A DNA stretch of 64,000 bases from Muribaculaceae bacterium. GTDB taxonomy: Bacteria; Bacteroidota; Bacteroidia; Bacteroidales; Muribaculaceae. The notes below the pieces were generated by a model, which was not told where the DNA came from, made no database searches, and was given only the letters and a program-made list of their open reading frames with translations. The position numbers and the translations under genes are program-made. The DNA is taken from assembly GCA_017436845.1 (NCBI GenBank), contig JAFSCJ010000016.1:124001-188000 (forward strand). The letters run 5' to 3'. Positions 52,761-62,850 of this stretch are shown here, piece by piece (position 1 is the first letter of the stretch; each line of letters starts with the position of its first letter).

Positions 52761-55700
52761 TTATTTGCGCTCAGGTATAATTATGGGTTGGCTTTCAACT
52801 TTGGTGCTGTCGGTGGAAACAATTGAATCATTGTTGTTTTCTTGCTTGTCAACTCTCCTGATGTTTAAGAAATTAAATAATTTGTCAAAGTCTCGGCGGA
52901 ACACGATACCAACTCCCTGTGTCGTAGGTGCTGTTTTTAGATAGTAGTTTTGGTCGTTGTATCTGTTATAGGCTTTCAGTCTTATGTTGCCGGTTCGGTT
53001 TAAAAGGTATTCAATATCGAAATCGCCAATAAAGGCATTTTCGTTCATCGTTTTGTCGCGATAACCAAAATTACCATTGAATAGTAGTCGATTGTTGAGT
53101 AATCGGCTTGAAAGAGCAAGATCGACTTCAACATCAGAGAAATCACCTTTGTCGCTTCTGAAATTAGGCGAAATGCTCCAGTTATCGCTTAATTCGCCCA
53201 GCATGCTACTGAGTTGAGATGAAATAGTTGATGACGCAACTGATGCGAGTTCATTCCCTTTAGTGGTTGAACTCATATATTCTGGTGTATAGAAACGATT
53301 TAGAGCAAGCAGATAGATGATTTGGCGGTTCATCATGTCTTTTGTGCTGATGATACTATTGACTTTGTTTTCGACATTGTTATCGGTTATTGACGGGAAA
53401 CGTAATTTGAAATCAATGTTGGGCTGTCGCATATCTCCATTAACTAAAATAATGGCATGGACAGGAATGTTTGTTCGAGCAAGGTCTTTGTCTTGAGCAA
53501 ATGACTCGTCAAGATCGGTGAGGTTGGCATTCAGTGCGTATGCAGCCTCGACATCCAAAATTGCGGCATAGGGGTCTCCGTTGAATGTAATAGATGATGT
53601 GTTGTTGATAATAAATTCTTTGACAATAATATCTTGAAGAGTAAAGTTGTATTTACCTTCTTCAATTTGATATTTGCCGGAGAGGAATATGTCTTTTTCG
53701 TTATCAGAGTCGTAAATCAAGTGTAATTTACCATCACCTCTCGCTTTTATTCGGTCTCCTCCAACGGGATCCATTACAAGTATCATTTCGGCATCAGGGT
53801 TTGCATCGACTTGAATATCTAAAGTGTATTTTGTTTTTGAGGTGGATTGTTTTTGAGTTTGAGCGATGCGATCTTCTAATTCTCTCACCTTAATCAATGT
53901 GCTGTCGACAGGGGAGCTGTTGACGCTGTTTAATTTGTCTCTATCCCGGAATGTGATAAAAGTGTATTCGTTAGCTTCGAGTTGATCAGACAGAACAAAT
54001 GTAAATGTTGATTTTGGCGCAGTATTCATGTCAACAATGATGTTGACTTCACCGGGTTTCCCTTTTACTGATGCTTCGCCATTGCCGAAAATACGACCAT
54101 ACCAAATGGGATTTCGCTCAGGAGTTTCATCATAGCTTAGGAAATTGCGCGCTTTTGTAATGTTAAACTCAAATTCGGGACGTTTGAAACATGTGTGCTT
54201 GAGGTAACCTCCAAGGAGCGCATTATTACCGTAAGCATCAGTTAGTTTCACATCTTTAAATCCTATATATCCGGGCTTGAGATGGATAGAGTCGGTTGCA
54301 GTATAGTAGGTGTTGGTAAAGTCAATTTTTAGTTTAAGATCTTCAGCATAAATGTCGCCTGTCATGTCAATGGTTTTGAATTTACCCCACAATCGGGCAT
54401 TACCAGATGCGTATCCGTTGACCTCTTTGGCGAATGCCGACATGAATGGCAACATGAACCCTACATTAATCTTTTGTGTTCTGAATTTCAAATCAAGAGA
54501 GTCATTCATAGGGAATATGGCACCATTAATATATGATTTGTACCCATTAGACTGGCTGATATCGGCGTTAATGGCTACACCTTTTTCTTCGGCATCCCAA
54601 TGACTTTCAATAATGGCGTCGCCAAGAACAGAGTAGTTGTAGCTTAGTTGGTCAACTTTAAGCCCGGGTGTGCTAAGGCGGGGTTCTTTGCTAAAGAGAT
54701 TTGAAGCATAGAATGTTCCTGTTGCATTACCTCCAAATGCAACATTATTGATTGCAAGTGTCTCAAAAATGTAATCAAGGTTGACGTCTAATAGTTGGAG
54801 GCATATTTCATCATCGGGATTTTCCGAAGCTTTGCCATTAATTTTGATGTATTGGTTATCGCGATAAGCGTCAAAACCGCTGACTGTGACACTTTTGTCA
54901 TTGACTACAATGTGAGCCGGACTTATGGTCCATGCTGTATCGTTAAATACAAGTTTGCTTGGATGTATATTGATATTGGTAAATAGTGTGTTGTCATCAT
55001 TTCGTTGGAACAAAGAGGAAAACATTATGTCTCCGTTAAATCCTCTGGCATTGTTGATCGCCCAATCGATTTTGGTGTCAACTCGATCATTCGTCCCATT
55101 GCATTTTAGATTGACTAATGTTTCTCCTTTTTTTGATGGTATCTTTGTTGTTGCAAAGAGTTGGCACAAATTGTTACTCTTGTCAATATTGACTGACAAA
55201 TGAGTATCTTTTATCAGTTTGTTCTTTTGTTGCAAATAGGGTACATCGATGTCTAAATTCATTTTGTGAGCCAAGTGATTCATATCACCGATGATTTTTA
55301 TTGGGTGAATAAGTCGGACCGGAGCGTTAATGAAATCAAGAATTTCGTTGTTATCTTTAATTGTAAAATTAAAATTGAAGTCATTTAGCCTTTTATGTTC
55401 CTTCTCGTTGTGTGTAGCCTCAATACATTCGGCTGAAATGAGAGATGGAAGATAGTGAGAAATAATATCTTTGGCAGAGTGAACTAATGAGGAGAAGTCA
55501 TAACAGCCTTCAACTTCACCGTCGATGATATCTGAATTGAGTGAGATGTATTGATGTGTGTTTTGGTTGTTTAATTCGATGTTGATGTTCTTAATATTTA
55601 TCCCATTCTGTTCTTGTGTAATAAATTTTAAGTCATTGACTGATAGATTGGCAATGGCATTATTAAAATTTCCCCCATTATATTCGGCATGTACAGTTGT

Positions 55701-57353
55701 TGATAGATGGTGTTTAGGATATTTGTTTAAGAGATTAAGGTTATATGGGACAATATCGTTGGCTTCAATGTGGATGTCTAATGATGGTGTTTTATAGTTG
55801 AACATTGCTTCTCCTGCAACAACCATGTCTATATTACTATCGTTTACGATGAGAGAGCCGTTGATTTTTTTGTCATCAAGGTCAAATAGCGTTTTAATTC
55901 CTTGATAGGTGTAATTCTTGAATTGGAAATGAGAAATATCACCTACGAAAGAGCCATTGATTTTCGATTTTGCAATAGACGCATTAAATTCTGTGTTTAA
56001 ACCAATGTTGCCTAATAGTTGATTATCGATAAGTTGCCCAATATTAAAATTTTCGGTTGAAACTTCACCTGATAATTGTATGGGGGAATTGTTATGGCTT
56101 TTGTTAAAGGTGATGTTTATTTTCGCATTACCGGGAGACGTGGAAATGAGGCCATTTAATAATGCTTTTTTTAGTGTGCCTTTCGCGTTGATGTTTATTG
56201 ATGTTTTGCCTAAATTAGATATTGTTTGTTTGTCTTTAGGCGAAATGTTTTTGAAATTAGAGACAATAGTTGCAATGTCTTGACCATATCCATGGAGGTT
56301 GATGCGAGGGAATTCTATTATTGCATTTTCTTTGTTTGTGATATTTTGTATTTTACCACGACACAAGAGCCACATTTTGTCATTATCAATAGAGATGTCA
56401 AGTTTTTTTAGTTGGATATCGTTGACTGTACCTGAAGCAAATAGTTCGAGATCTATTCTATTATTGATTCGTCCTAATTGAGGAAGTAATCCCTTAAAAT
56501 CAGTAGGGGTGATGTAGCTACCGGGGATGATTGATAGATTTAGCGGAATTGAGTGATAATTTTGTTTTAAATCATTCCAATCGGTGTAATTTATTGTAAT
56601 ATCAGATAGATATAACTCGGAGTTAGGCATAAGAAGTTCAAATCCTTTGACTAATGTTTCGTAAGAAGCTATGTGAAAAAGACCTTTAAGAGAACTCAAT
56701 TCAAGACCTGATTTTTCTTTTAATGCAAAACGTTTTATATCAACTGTGAAATCATCATTCTTGATGCGAGGTAGTTGTAAGTCGGCATTAAAATCATATA
56801 TGTGCAGGTGATTAGTGTCTAACTTTGTACTATCCTTTTCAGTATTAACAATGTCATATTTTAACTGCGTATTTCGAATTACTACCGTATTGATTTTTAA
56901 GTTAAAAACAGTTGGAGGTTTATTCTTTTCTTTAGGTTTTAGCGCATCAATAATCGGCTGGATATTCAAGGGTGCATCAGGTGCCTCTTTTGAAATGCGA
57001 GCATCAAGCCCTATGAGTTCTGTGTAATTAATCTCAATGTTTTGATTGTTAATTATTTCTCTGATATTTATGCCTGCTCCAAGTCGCTTGATGTAAGCGG
57101 CAGTGTCGCCTTTGGCGTCTTCGATAACGATATTTCGTAATGTTACACGATTAAAAGGAGAGAATATTATCGAACCTATTTTGACATTGGTGTTCAGTAG
57201 TTTATGGAGCTCTCTTTCGCCTATTTCTTTAGCTTTGTTTTGGATTGGAGGTAGTGTCATGACGACATATAACGTCGTAGGGATTAGTATCACTAATGTT
57301 AATAATGACACTAATATTGCTCGAAATATTTTATAACTCCACTTCATCGTCAA
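52761..57353 (-). CDS. tamB: TamB/DUF490-family translocation module
   Basis: 1530 residues. One N-terminal membrane helix (about 12-32), then ~1400 residues of beta-strand-rich sequence with repeated amphipathic strands (a hydrophobic groove of the AsmA/TamB bridge type), and a C-terminal TamB domain with DPVGGDRIKARGDGKL, PNIDFKLRFPSITDN and FRSDKGDFSDVEVDLALSSRLLNNRL. Bacteroidetes TamB spans the periplasm and helps move lipids or outer-membrane proteins. A TATCTTTG/TTG promoter precedes it. The fumarase start is 83 bp downstream. Confidence 0.93.
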   Translation of the reverse strand: MTMKWSYKIFRAILVSLLTLVILIPTTLYVVMTLPPIQNKAKEIGERELHKLLNTNVKIGSIIFSPFNRVTLRNIVIEDAKGDTAAYIKRLGAGINIREIINNQNIEINYTELIGLDARISKEAPDAPLNIQPIIDALKPKEKNKPPTVFNLKINTVVIRNTQLKYDIVNTEKDSTKLDTNHLHIYDFNADLQLPRIKNDDFTVDIKRFALKEKSGLELSSLKGLFHIASYETLVKGFELLMPNSELYLSDITINYTDWNDLKQNYHSIPLNLSIIPGSYITPTDFKGLLPQLGRINNRIDLELFASGTVNDIQLKKLDISIDNDKMWLLCRGKIQNITNKENAIIEFPRINLHGYGQDIATIVSNFKNISPKDKQTISNLGKTSININAKGTLKKALLNGLISTSPGNAKINITFNKSHNNSPIQLSGEVSTENFNIGQLIDNQLLGNIGLNTEFNASIAKSKINGSFVGDISHFQFKNYTYQGIKTLFDLDDKKINGSLIVNDSNIDMVVAGEAMFNYKTPSLDIHIEANDIVPYNLNLLNKYPKHHLSTTVHAEYNGGNFNNAIANLSVNDLKFITQEQNGINIKNINIELNNQNTHQYISLNSDIIDGEVEGCYDFSSLVHSAKDIISHYLPSLISAECIEATHNEKEHKRLNDFNFNFTIKDNNEILDFINAPVRLIHPIKIIGDMNHLAHKMNLDIDVPYLQQKNKLIKDTHLSVNIDKSNNLCQLFATTKIPSKKGETLVNLKCNGTNDRVDTKIDWAINNARGFNGDIMFSSLFQRNDDNTLFTNINIHPSKLVFNDTAWTISPAHIVVNDKSVTVSGFDAYRDNQYIKINGKASENPDDEICLQLLDVNLDYIFETLAINNVAFGGNATGTFYASNLFSKEPRLSTPGLKVDQLSYNYSVLGDAIIESHWDAEEKGVAINADISQSNGYKSYINGAIFPMNDSLDLKFRTQKINVGFMLPFMSAFAKEVNGYASGNARLWGKFKTIDMTGDIYAEDLKLKIDFTNTYYTATDSIHLKPGYIGFKDVKLTDAYGNNALLGGYLKHTCFKRPEFEFNITKARNFLSYDETPERNPIWYGRIFGNGEASVKGKPGEVNIIVDMNTAPKSTFTFVLSDQLEANEYTFITFRDRDKLNSVNSSPVDSTLIKVRELEDRIAQTQKQSTSKTKYTLDIQVDANPDAEMILVMDPVGGDRIKARGDGKLHLIYDSDNEKDIFLSGKYQIEEGKYNFTLQDIIVKEFIINNTSSITFNGDPYAAILDVEAAYALNANLTDLDESFAQDKDLARTNIPVHAIILVNGDMRQPNIDFKLRFPSITDNNVENKVNSIISTKDMMNRQIIYLLALNRFYTPEYMSSTTKGNELASVASSTISSQLSSMLGELSDNWSISPNFRSDKGDFSDVEVDLALSSRLLNNRLLFNGNFGYRDKTMNENAFIGDFDIEYLLNRTGNIRLKAYNRYNDQNYYLKTAPTTQGVGIVFRRDFDKLFNFLNIRRVDKQENNNDSIVSTDSTKVESQPIIIPERK

Positions 57354-57364
57354 ATTCTAAACTA

Positions 57365-57396
57365 CAAAGATACGCTTTTTTAGTACATATATCCAA
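57365..57396 (-). promoter_or_regulatory. Promoter of tamB
   Basis: On the reverse strand TTG (57394-57396), a 21-bp spacer and TATCTTTG (57365-57372), 11 bp before the start codon; the transcript leader would be only a few bases. Confidence 0.65.
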
Positions 57397-57500
57397 TCAA
57401 TAGTGTATAATAAAAACGAAAATTATTACTTGATTTCAGAAACAAAAGTTAGACAAGGTTGTTTTATAGGGTAGTGATTAATATCAAAGAAAAAGATGCT

Positions 57501-58568
57501 ATGAAAAAGAAAATTTTAATGGGAACAATGGCAATTTGTTACGGGGCAATGCAGGCGATAGCTTGTACGGGAATTTCTCTAACAGCAAAGGATGGCGCCT
57601 ATGTGCAAGCACGCACGATTGAGGCGGCTGCAGGAGCGTTAAAAAGCGAGTATGTTATAATTCCACGAGGAGAGAAGATTACATCATTCACTCCATCGGG
57701 CGTAAATGGTTTGACTTTTACAGCTAAACATGGAGTTGTGGGAATGTCGGTAGTGATGAAAGAGTTTATTTGTGAAGGAATAAATGAAGTGGGGCTATCA
57801 GCGGGATTATTTTTCTTCCCTCATTATGGAAGTTATCAAAGTTATGATAAGACAATGAATAGCGTGTCTCTTGGTGATTTACAAGTCCCAACGTGGATTT
57901 TAACTCAATTTGCCTCAATAGATGAATTGAAAGCAGAGATTGGCAATGTGAGAATTGTGGGACTTGATGCTGCGTCGGTAGTGCATTATCGCATAGGGGA
58001 GCCGTCAGGGCGTCAAGTTGTGTTAGAAATTGTAGATGGAGTGCCTCATTTTTATGAAAATACTGTAGGCGTGTTGACAAATTCTCCGGGATTTGAGTGG
58101 CACTTAACCAATCTTAATAATTATGTTAATCTTTTCCCGGGAAATGCACCCGAACAAAAAATGGGAAATATTACATTAACTCCAGTTGGTGGTAATTCGG
58201 GATTTCTTGGATTGCCGGGAGATGCTACTCCGCCATCACGATTTGTGCGCATAGCATTTTATCGAGCAACAGCACCGCAACTTGCATCGGCATTGCCCAC
58301 GGTGTTGCAATGTTTCCATATCTTAAATAATTTTGATATCCCCATTGGAATAGAACATTCGCTTGGAGAAGCTCCCGATATCCCAAGCGCGACGCAATGG
58401 ACATCAGCAATAGACTTGACTCATCGCAAAGTTTATTTCAAAACTTCTTATAATAATTCAATACGTTGTATAGACCTTGCAACAATAGATTTTGAGAATG
58501 TTAAATATCAGTCCCATTTAATGGACCCTATAAAAGAACAACCCATTGAATATATTAAGATTAAATGA
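57501..58568 (+). CDS. Choloylglycine hydrolase/penicillin-acylase-like Ntn hydrolase
   Basis: 355 residues from the ATG at 57501, giving a signal peptide that ends exactly before the catalytic Cys (YGAMQAIA then CTGISLTAKDG). As in bile salt hydrolases of Gram-negatives, cleavage exposes Cys1. Other site residues: Arg in VQARTIE (the usual following Asp is Glu here), the Asn of LTNSPGFEWH and Arg in PSRFVRIAFY; INEVGLSAGLFF is the substrate loop. It is exported, so it would act in the periplasm on conjugated bile acids or other linear amides; the substrate cannot be decided by eye. Confidence 0.88.
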   Translation: MKKKILMGTMAICYGAMQAIACTGISLTAKDGAYVQARTIEAAAGALKSEYVIIPRGEKITSFTPSGVNGLTFTAKHGVVGMSVVMKEFICEGINEVGLSAGLFFFPHYGSYQSYDKTMNSVSLGDLQVPTWILTQFASIDELKAEIGNVRIVGLDAASVVHYRIGEPSGRQVVLEIVDGVPHFYENTVGVLTNSPGFEWHLTNLNNYVNLFPGNAPEQKMGNITLTPVGGNSGFLGLPGDATPPSRFVRIAFYRATAPQLASALPTVLQCFHILNNFDIPIGIEHSLGEAPDIPSATQWTSAIDLTHRKVYFKTSYNNSIRCIDLATIDFENVKYQSHLMDPIKEQPIEYIKIK

Positions 58569-58600
58569 AGATAATAGAATATGATTATATTGATAAGGAG

Positions 58601-58627
58601 GCGCAAAAATGATTTTTTGCGCTTTTT
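58601..58627 (+). terminator. Terminator after the Ntn hydrolase gene
   Basis: GCGCAAAAA at 58601-58609 pairs with TTTTTGCGC at 58614-58622, followed by T. Confidence 0.85.
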
Positions 58628-58721
58628 CTTATAAATTACTTACAATATGCCGTTAAATCAATAATTTTTGTTTACATTTGCGCTCAAATAAAGAAAAATT
58701 ATAAATTTAACCTTATATAAA

Positions 58722-60173
58722 ATGTCAGTAGTAAAATTTTACAAAGAAGATCAACAAGTACCTTTGGAAATGCATAAGGTGCGTGTTGTACAAAAACTTT
58801 TTCTCCCAACGGTAGAGGAACGTGTTAAATGTTTAAAAGAAGCCGGAAACAATACATTCTTGTTGCAAAACAAAGATGTGTTTATGGATATGTTGACCGA
58901 CTCTGGTGTTAACGCGATGAGTGATAATCAAGTTGCCGCATCAATGCAGGCCGATGATTCGTATGCAGGATCGGAAACATGTAATCGCTTAATGAAAGCG
59001 TTGGAAACAGTGTTTGGAACAAAATATTTCCTTCCGGCACACCAAGGACGTGCATGTGAAAACATTCTTGCTGAAACATTTGTTAAACAAGGGGATGTGA
59101 TTCCTATGAATTTCCATTTCACTACAACAAAAGCCCACATTACTCGCATGGGTGGACGTGTTGAAGAGTTGGTTACAAAAGAGGGACTTGATCCTCACTA
59201 TATCCATCCATTCAAAGGAAATTTTGATATTCCTCGCTTGAAAAAACTTATTGAAGAAGTAGGAGCAGATCATATCCCATTTGTGCGTATCGAAGCAGGT
59301 ACAAACCTCATTGGTGGTCAACCTCTTTCAATGGAAAATATGCTTGAAGTAGCACAAATTTGCCGCGAAAATGGTATTTTATCTGTGCTTGATGCTTCAT
59401 TGTTGCAAGACAACCTATATTTCATCAAGACTCGCGAAGAGGCTGCTAAAGATATGACTATTGCTGAAATTATGCGTAAGATTGCCGATGCAATGGATCT
59501 TATCTATTTCTCTTCTCGTAAACTTGGTTTCTCTCGTGGTGGTGCTATTGTGTCAAACAACAATGACCTCATCATGAGAATGAAAGAATATATTCCATTG
59601 TATGAAGGATTCTTGACTTATGGTGGTATGGAGGTTCGCTCAATGGAAGCTATGGCTGTAGGTTTGCTTGAAACTCTTGATGAAGAAATCATCAACCAAG
59701 GACCGTTGTTTATTGAGTATCTTGTGAAAGAACTTGATGAATATGGCGTGCCTATGGTTAAGCCTGCCGGCGGTCTTGGTGCGCATATTAATGCTTCAGA
59801 GTTTTTGCCTCATATCCCACATGAACAATATCCTGCCGGTGCTCTTGCGACAGCTCTTTATATTGCCGGAGGTATTCGTGGCATGGAACGAGGCTCGATT
59901 TCAGAACAACGCAACCCTGATGGCTCAGAACATTATGCCGAACTTGAATTGTTGCGTCTTGCATGTCCTCGTCGTGTGTTCACTCTTTCTCAAATAAAAT
60001 ATTGTGCCGACCGTGTTAAATGGTTGTATGACAATCGTGAACTAATCGGTGGGCTCAAATGGGAAGAGGAACCAAAAGTGTTGCGTTTCTTCTTCGGTCG
60101 TTTGCAACCATTAAGTGATTGGCAAGATCGTCTTGCCGCTAAGTTCCGTGAAGACTTTGGTGATAGTCTATAA
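58722..60173 (+). CDS. Tryptophanase-like beta-eliminating lyase
   Basis: 483 residues, PLP fold type I. It aligns with the tryptophanase/tyrosine phenol-lyase family: LTDSGVNAMSDNQ, ADDSYAGSETCNRL, LPAHQGRACENI, PFKGNFDIPRLKKLIE, GGQPLSM and, near the end, MERGSISEQR and LLRLACPRRVFTLSQ. The PLP lysine is in FSSRKLGFSRGG (K267); the classic enzymes have SxKKD here, so this is a divergent branch. It should release ammonia and pyruvate from an amino acid; tryptophan (giving indole) is likely but not certain. No tnaC leader or tnaB permease is seen. A TACATTTG box at 58673-58680 may be the promoter. Confidence 0.78.
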   Translation: MSVVKFYKEDQQVPLEMHKVRVVQKLFLPTVEERVKCLKEAGNNTFLLQNKDVFMDMLTDSGVNAMSDNQVAASMQADDSYAGSETCNRLMKALETVFGTKYFLPAHQGRACENILAETFVKQGDVIPMNFHFTTTKAHITRMGGRVEELVTKEGLDPHYIHPFKGNFDIPRLKKLIEEVGADHIPFVRIEAGTNLIGGQPLSMENMLEVAQICRENGILSVLDASLLQDNLYFIKTREEAAKDMTIAEIMRKIADAMDLIYFSSRKLGFSRGGAIVSNNNDLIMRMKEYIPLYEGFLTYGGMEVRSMEAMAVGLLETLDEEIINQGPLFIEYLVKELDEYGVPMVKPAGGLGAHINASEFLPHIPHEQYPAGALATALYIAGGIRGMERGSISEQRNPDGSEHYAELELLRLACPRRVFTLSQIKYCADRVKWLYDNRELIGGLKWEEEPKVLRFFFGRLQPLSDWQDRLAAKFREDFGDSL

Positions 60174-60200
60174 TTGATAGCAATACGGTTTATATATGTT

Positions 60201-60231
60201 AATCCCTTGCCTTTTAGGTGAGGGATTTTTT
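60201..60231 (+). terminator. Terminator of the lyase gene
   Basis: AATCCCT at 60201-60207 pairs with AGGGATT at 60221-60227, followed by T. Confidence 0.8.
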
Positions 60232-60292
60232 GCTATAAATATTTTTGCTAAATTTGCATAAACAATAAACAAGATATTGTTTTGTGTAGATT

Positions 60293-60820
60293 ATGAAGAA
60301 AGTACTAATAAGAATATATTCAGTTGCTGGGATATTGGCGAGTCTGTTGTATGTGGTGTATATGACTCGAATGATTATATTGGCAGAATGTGTAGAATGG
60401 AGTGATTCGGGTAATTCTGATTATCAGAAATACTTAGGTAGCTCATTTGAAAATATTGATTGGGGAATAGTTATAATCTGCGCTTTTTTGTCGTTCTCTT
60501 TTGCGTTGCCATGGTTGAAATATTATAAAGATTTGTGGTGTGGGTGTGAATATCGCTTTTGGCTTTTTGATGTCAAAAGCGTAAGGGCTAAAATTGCATG
60601 TTCTATTTATGTGCTATTTAATCTGTTCTTAGTATTTATACTTTTTAAATTGTTTCAAATGCCTGAACTTGACGGGAATGAAATAGCATATAGGGATTAT
60701 ACTTATGAGATTTTCTCTTTAGTACTGTTGTCGCCTGTGTATTTAATTGCAACTATGGCTATATCTATGAAATTGGAAAAAATAAATAAATTTAATAGCT
60801 ATGATAAAAGCGAAGATTAA
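60293..60820 (+). CDS. Hypothetical membrane protein
   Basis: 175 residues with four hydrophobic helices, at about 9-29, 60-80, 102-124 and 142-162. Long helix-free loop after helix 1 is polar. I do not recognise the family. A TAAATTTG box at 60249-60256 is a plausible -7 element. The end overlaps the next gene by 20 bp, so it is co-translated with the serine hydrolase. Confidence 0.6.
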   Translation: MKKVLIRIYSVAGILASLLYVVYMTRMIILAECVEWSDSGNSDYQKYLGSSFENIDWGIVIICAFLSFSFALPWLKYYKDLWCGCEYRFWLFDVKSVRAKIACSIYVLFNLFLVFILFKLFQMPELDGNEIAYRDYTYEIFSLVLLSPVYLIATMAISMKLEKINKFNSYDKSED

Positions 60821-62288
60821 AAGTTTGTTATGCGCCATTTTGTTGATGGCAAGTGTTAGTGCGGTAGCAACTAATAAAATTCAGCGTGTGGCTCCGACGT
60901 CGGTGGGAGTTGAACCGCAACAATTGACTTTGCTATATGATTCATTGTTGACAAGTGAGCTTACCGAATTACATCATTTAATAGTGATGGTTGACGGTAA
61001 GATAGCCGGAGAATTGCATCCTGCGCCATTTAAGGCAGAACATCGCCACACATTATACTCTGTGTCAAAAACATTTGCTGCAGTTGCTGTGGGGCTGGCA
61101 ATTGATGACGGGCTGCTGTCGATTGATGATAAACTGTCTAAGTTTTTCCCGGAATACGCCTCAACGATAGATGCTGTGTGCATAAAAGATATGCTCACAA
61201 TGCGTTCCGGATTTAAAACGGAAGGTGGAATGCGCAACAAGCAGCAAGACTGGGTGAATTACTATCTTTCTCGTCCGCTTTTTGCCGAGCCGGGGACTCG
61301 TTATTCCTATGACTCAATAGAAACATATTTATTATCGGCTGTAGTTCAAAAAGTAACAGGCAAAACAGTCCTTGAATTACTCAATGAAAGGGTGTTTCAT
61401 CCAATGGGTATAACTGATGTTGAATGGGAATTATGTCCTAAAGGTATTGTAACCGGAGGGTGGGGGATATATATGTCGGCTCACTCGCAAGCGTTATTTG
61501 GTCAGTTGCTATTGCAAAAAGGTAATTGGAATGGAAAACAGCTCGTGTCGGAAAAATGGATTGACGAGATGATGACAGTTTATGTTGTGCGCGATGCTAA
61601 TGACTACGGCTATCAAATATGGCTTTGTGAATATCCCGGTGCATGGCGTGCCGATGGTGCATTTGGTCAGTATATAATTATTGTTCCACAAAAAAACATG
61701 GTAGTTGTTCTTAATCAATGCTCTCGCAGTAAAGGTTGGCCCGAAAGAGGATATATCTGGAACACGGTAGTAAAAAATTGCTATAATTGTACGATAGAAG
61801 CTACTCCTGCCGGATTGGATGCGTTGCAAAAATATGAAGAAACAGCATCTTTACCATTGTTGAAGGGTAATAGCTACAATGATTTAGCAAAAAAATATAA
61901 TGGCAAAACATTTAAGTTGCCAAAAAACAAATTGGGGTGGAAATCAATCAAGTTTAATTTCTCTGATAATTGTTTTGCTCTTGATGTCGTTGATGCAGAA
62001 GATAAAGAGTCGACAATATCAATGGGTTATGACGAATGGATAGAATCGCAGCTTGCAGGCTATCCACATTATTCAATTGGTGCGCAAAATCGCTTTAGTG
62101 GTATAACAGGTCCATTCTATACCGGAGCTTGTTATGCGTGGCAACCCGATAATACATTACAAGCAAAAATACATTATACCAACTGGGTTACATCAATTCT
62201 ATTGACATTTGATTTTTCTGGCAAAACTCCGGTGATAACGGTTTCTGAAAATTTCCCATCAAAACCATTTTCAATTACCGCAGAATAA
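60801..62288 (+). CDS. Exported beta-lactamase-fold serine hydrolase
   Basis: 495 residues. A signal peptide (IKSLLCAILLMASVSAVA) and then the class C beta-lactamase/PBP fold: SVSK in YSVSKTFAAVAVG (catalytic Ser and Lys), RYSYDSIETYLLSAVVQ (Tyr with Asp in place of the usual Asn) and, near the KTG position, DGAFGQYIIIVPQ. The C-terminal 130 residues form an extra beta domain. Family members are DD-peptidases, esterases or D-aminopeptidases; true beta-lactamase activity is not implied. A long perfect hairpin follows. Confidence 0.88.
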   Translation: MIKAKIKSLLCAILLMASVSAVATNKIQRVAPTSVGVEPQQLTLLYDSLLTSELTELHHLIVMVDGKIAGELHPAPFKAEHRHTLYSVSKTFAAVAVGLAIDDGLLSIDDKLSKFFPEYASTIDAVCIKDMLTMRSGFKTEGGMRNKQQDWVNYYLSRPLFAEPGTRYSYDSIETYLLSAVVQKVTGKTVLELLNERVFHPMGITDVEWELCPKGIVTGGWGIYMSAHSQALFGQLLLQKGNWNGKQLVSEKWIDEMMTVYVVRDANDYGYQIWLCEYPGAWRADGAFGQYIIIVPQKNMVVVLNQCSRSKGWPERGYIWNTVVKNCYNCTIEATPAGLDALQKYEETASLPLLKGNSYNDLAKKYNGKTFKLPKNKLGWKSIKFNFSDNCFALDVVDAEDKESTISMGYDEWIESQLAGYPHYSIGAQNRFSGITGPFYTGACYAWQPDNTLQAKIHYTNWVTSILLTFDFSGKTPVITVSENFPSKPFSITAE

Positions 62289-62306
62289 AGATAAACAAAA
62301 TCTTGT

Positions 62307-62353
62307 AATAGAGCGAGGAGGTGTATAATTCCTATACACCTCCTCGCTCTATT
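62307..62353. terminator. Perfect 21-bp two-way terminator
   Basis: 62307-62327 pairs fully with 62333-62353 around a 5-base loop, with A/T runs at both ends. It separates the hydrolase gene from the convergent lipoprotein gene. Confidence 0.92.
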
Positions 62354-62366
62354 TAAGAAAAACCTT

Positions 62367-62753
62367 TTATTGTTTGATTAAAATGAGTACTTGATTGTTT
62401 CGGGTTAGCATCAATGTGTTTCCTGTTAAATTAACAGTATATCGATAAACAGTTGTGTCTCCCTCTGGGTATAGTTGCAATGATTTGCTCTCTTCATCAT
62501 AGGCATAAACGAAGCCCCATGAATCAGTTAAAGTCATTGATCCTGATGTATATTTTTCAAAACATACGCCAGAACCATCTGAATCAAATGTGTACGATGT
62601 ATAGTTAGTGTCATCGGAACCTTCTACAACCCATGTTCCTACGATGTTGCTCTCCCCGGTTCCGGGTTCATCGTCATCACTACTACAGCTTGTTGATGTA
62701 ACACAAAATGCAAAAAGCATTAACATTAGAGAAAATAATTTTAATTCTTTCAT
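62367..62753 (-). CDS. Lipocalin-like lipoprotein
   Basis: 128 residues. Signal peptide with lipobox STSCSS and the acidic DDDEP tail. The mature part has NIVGTWVVEGSDD at its start and later YTFDSDGSGVCFE and LMLTRNN strands, the pattern of lipocalin-like domains of Bacteroidales. Probably on the outer membrane; ligand unknown. Confidence 0.8.
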   Translation of the reverse strand: MKELKLFSLMLMLFAFCVTSTSCSSDDDEPGTGESNIVGTWVVEGSDDTNYTSYTFDSDGSGVCFEKYTSGSMTLTDSWGFVYAYDEESKSLQLYPEGDTTVYRYTVNLTGNTLMLTRNNQVLILIKQ

Positions 62754-62850
62754 TTTTTTTGAATTTTAATTAGTTATTATGTTAATAAGTCTTTTGCAAA
62801 GGTATTGCCTTTTATTTGTATTGTGAACTGATGGGTGTTGCGGGTTTGCT

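Noticed and set aside
60801..62288. Antibiotic-resistance beta-lactamase
   Set aside because: Only the general serine-hydrolase fold is shown; the KTG and YxN motifs are altered, so an esterase or peptidase role is at least as likely.
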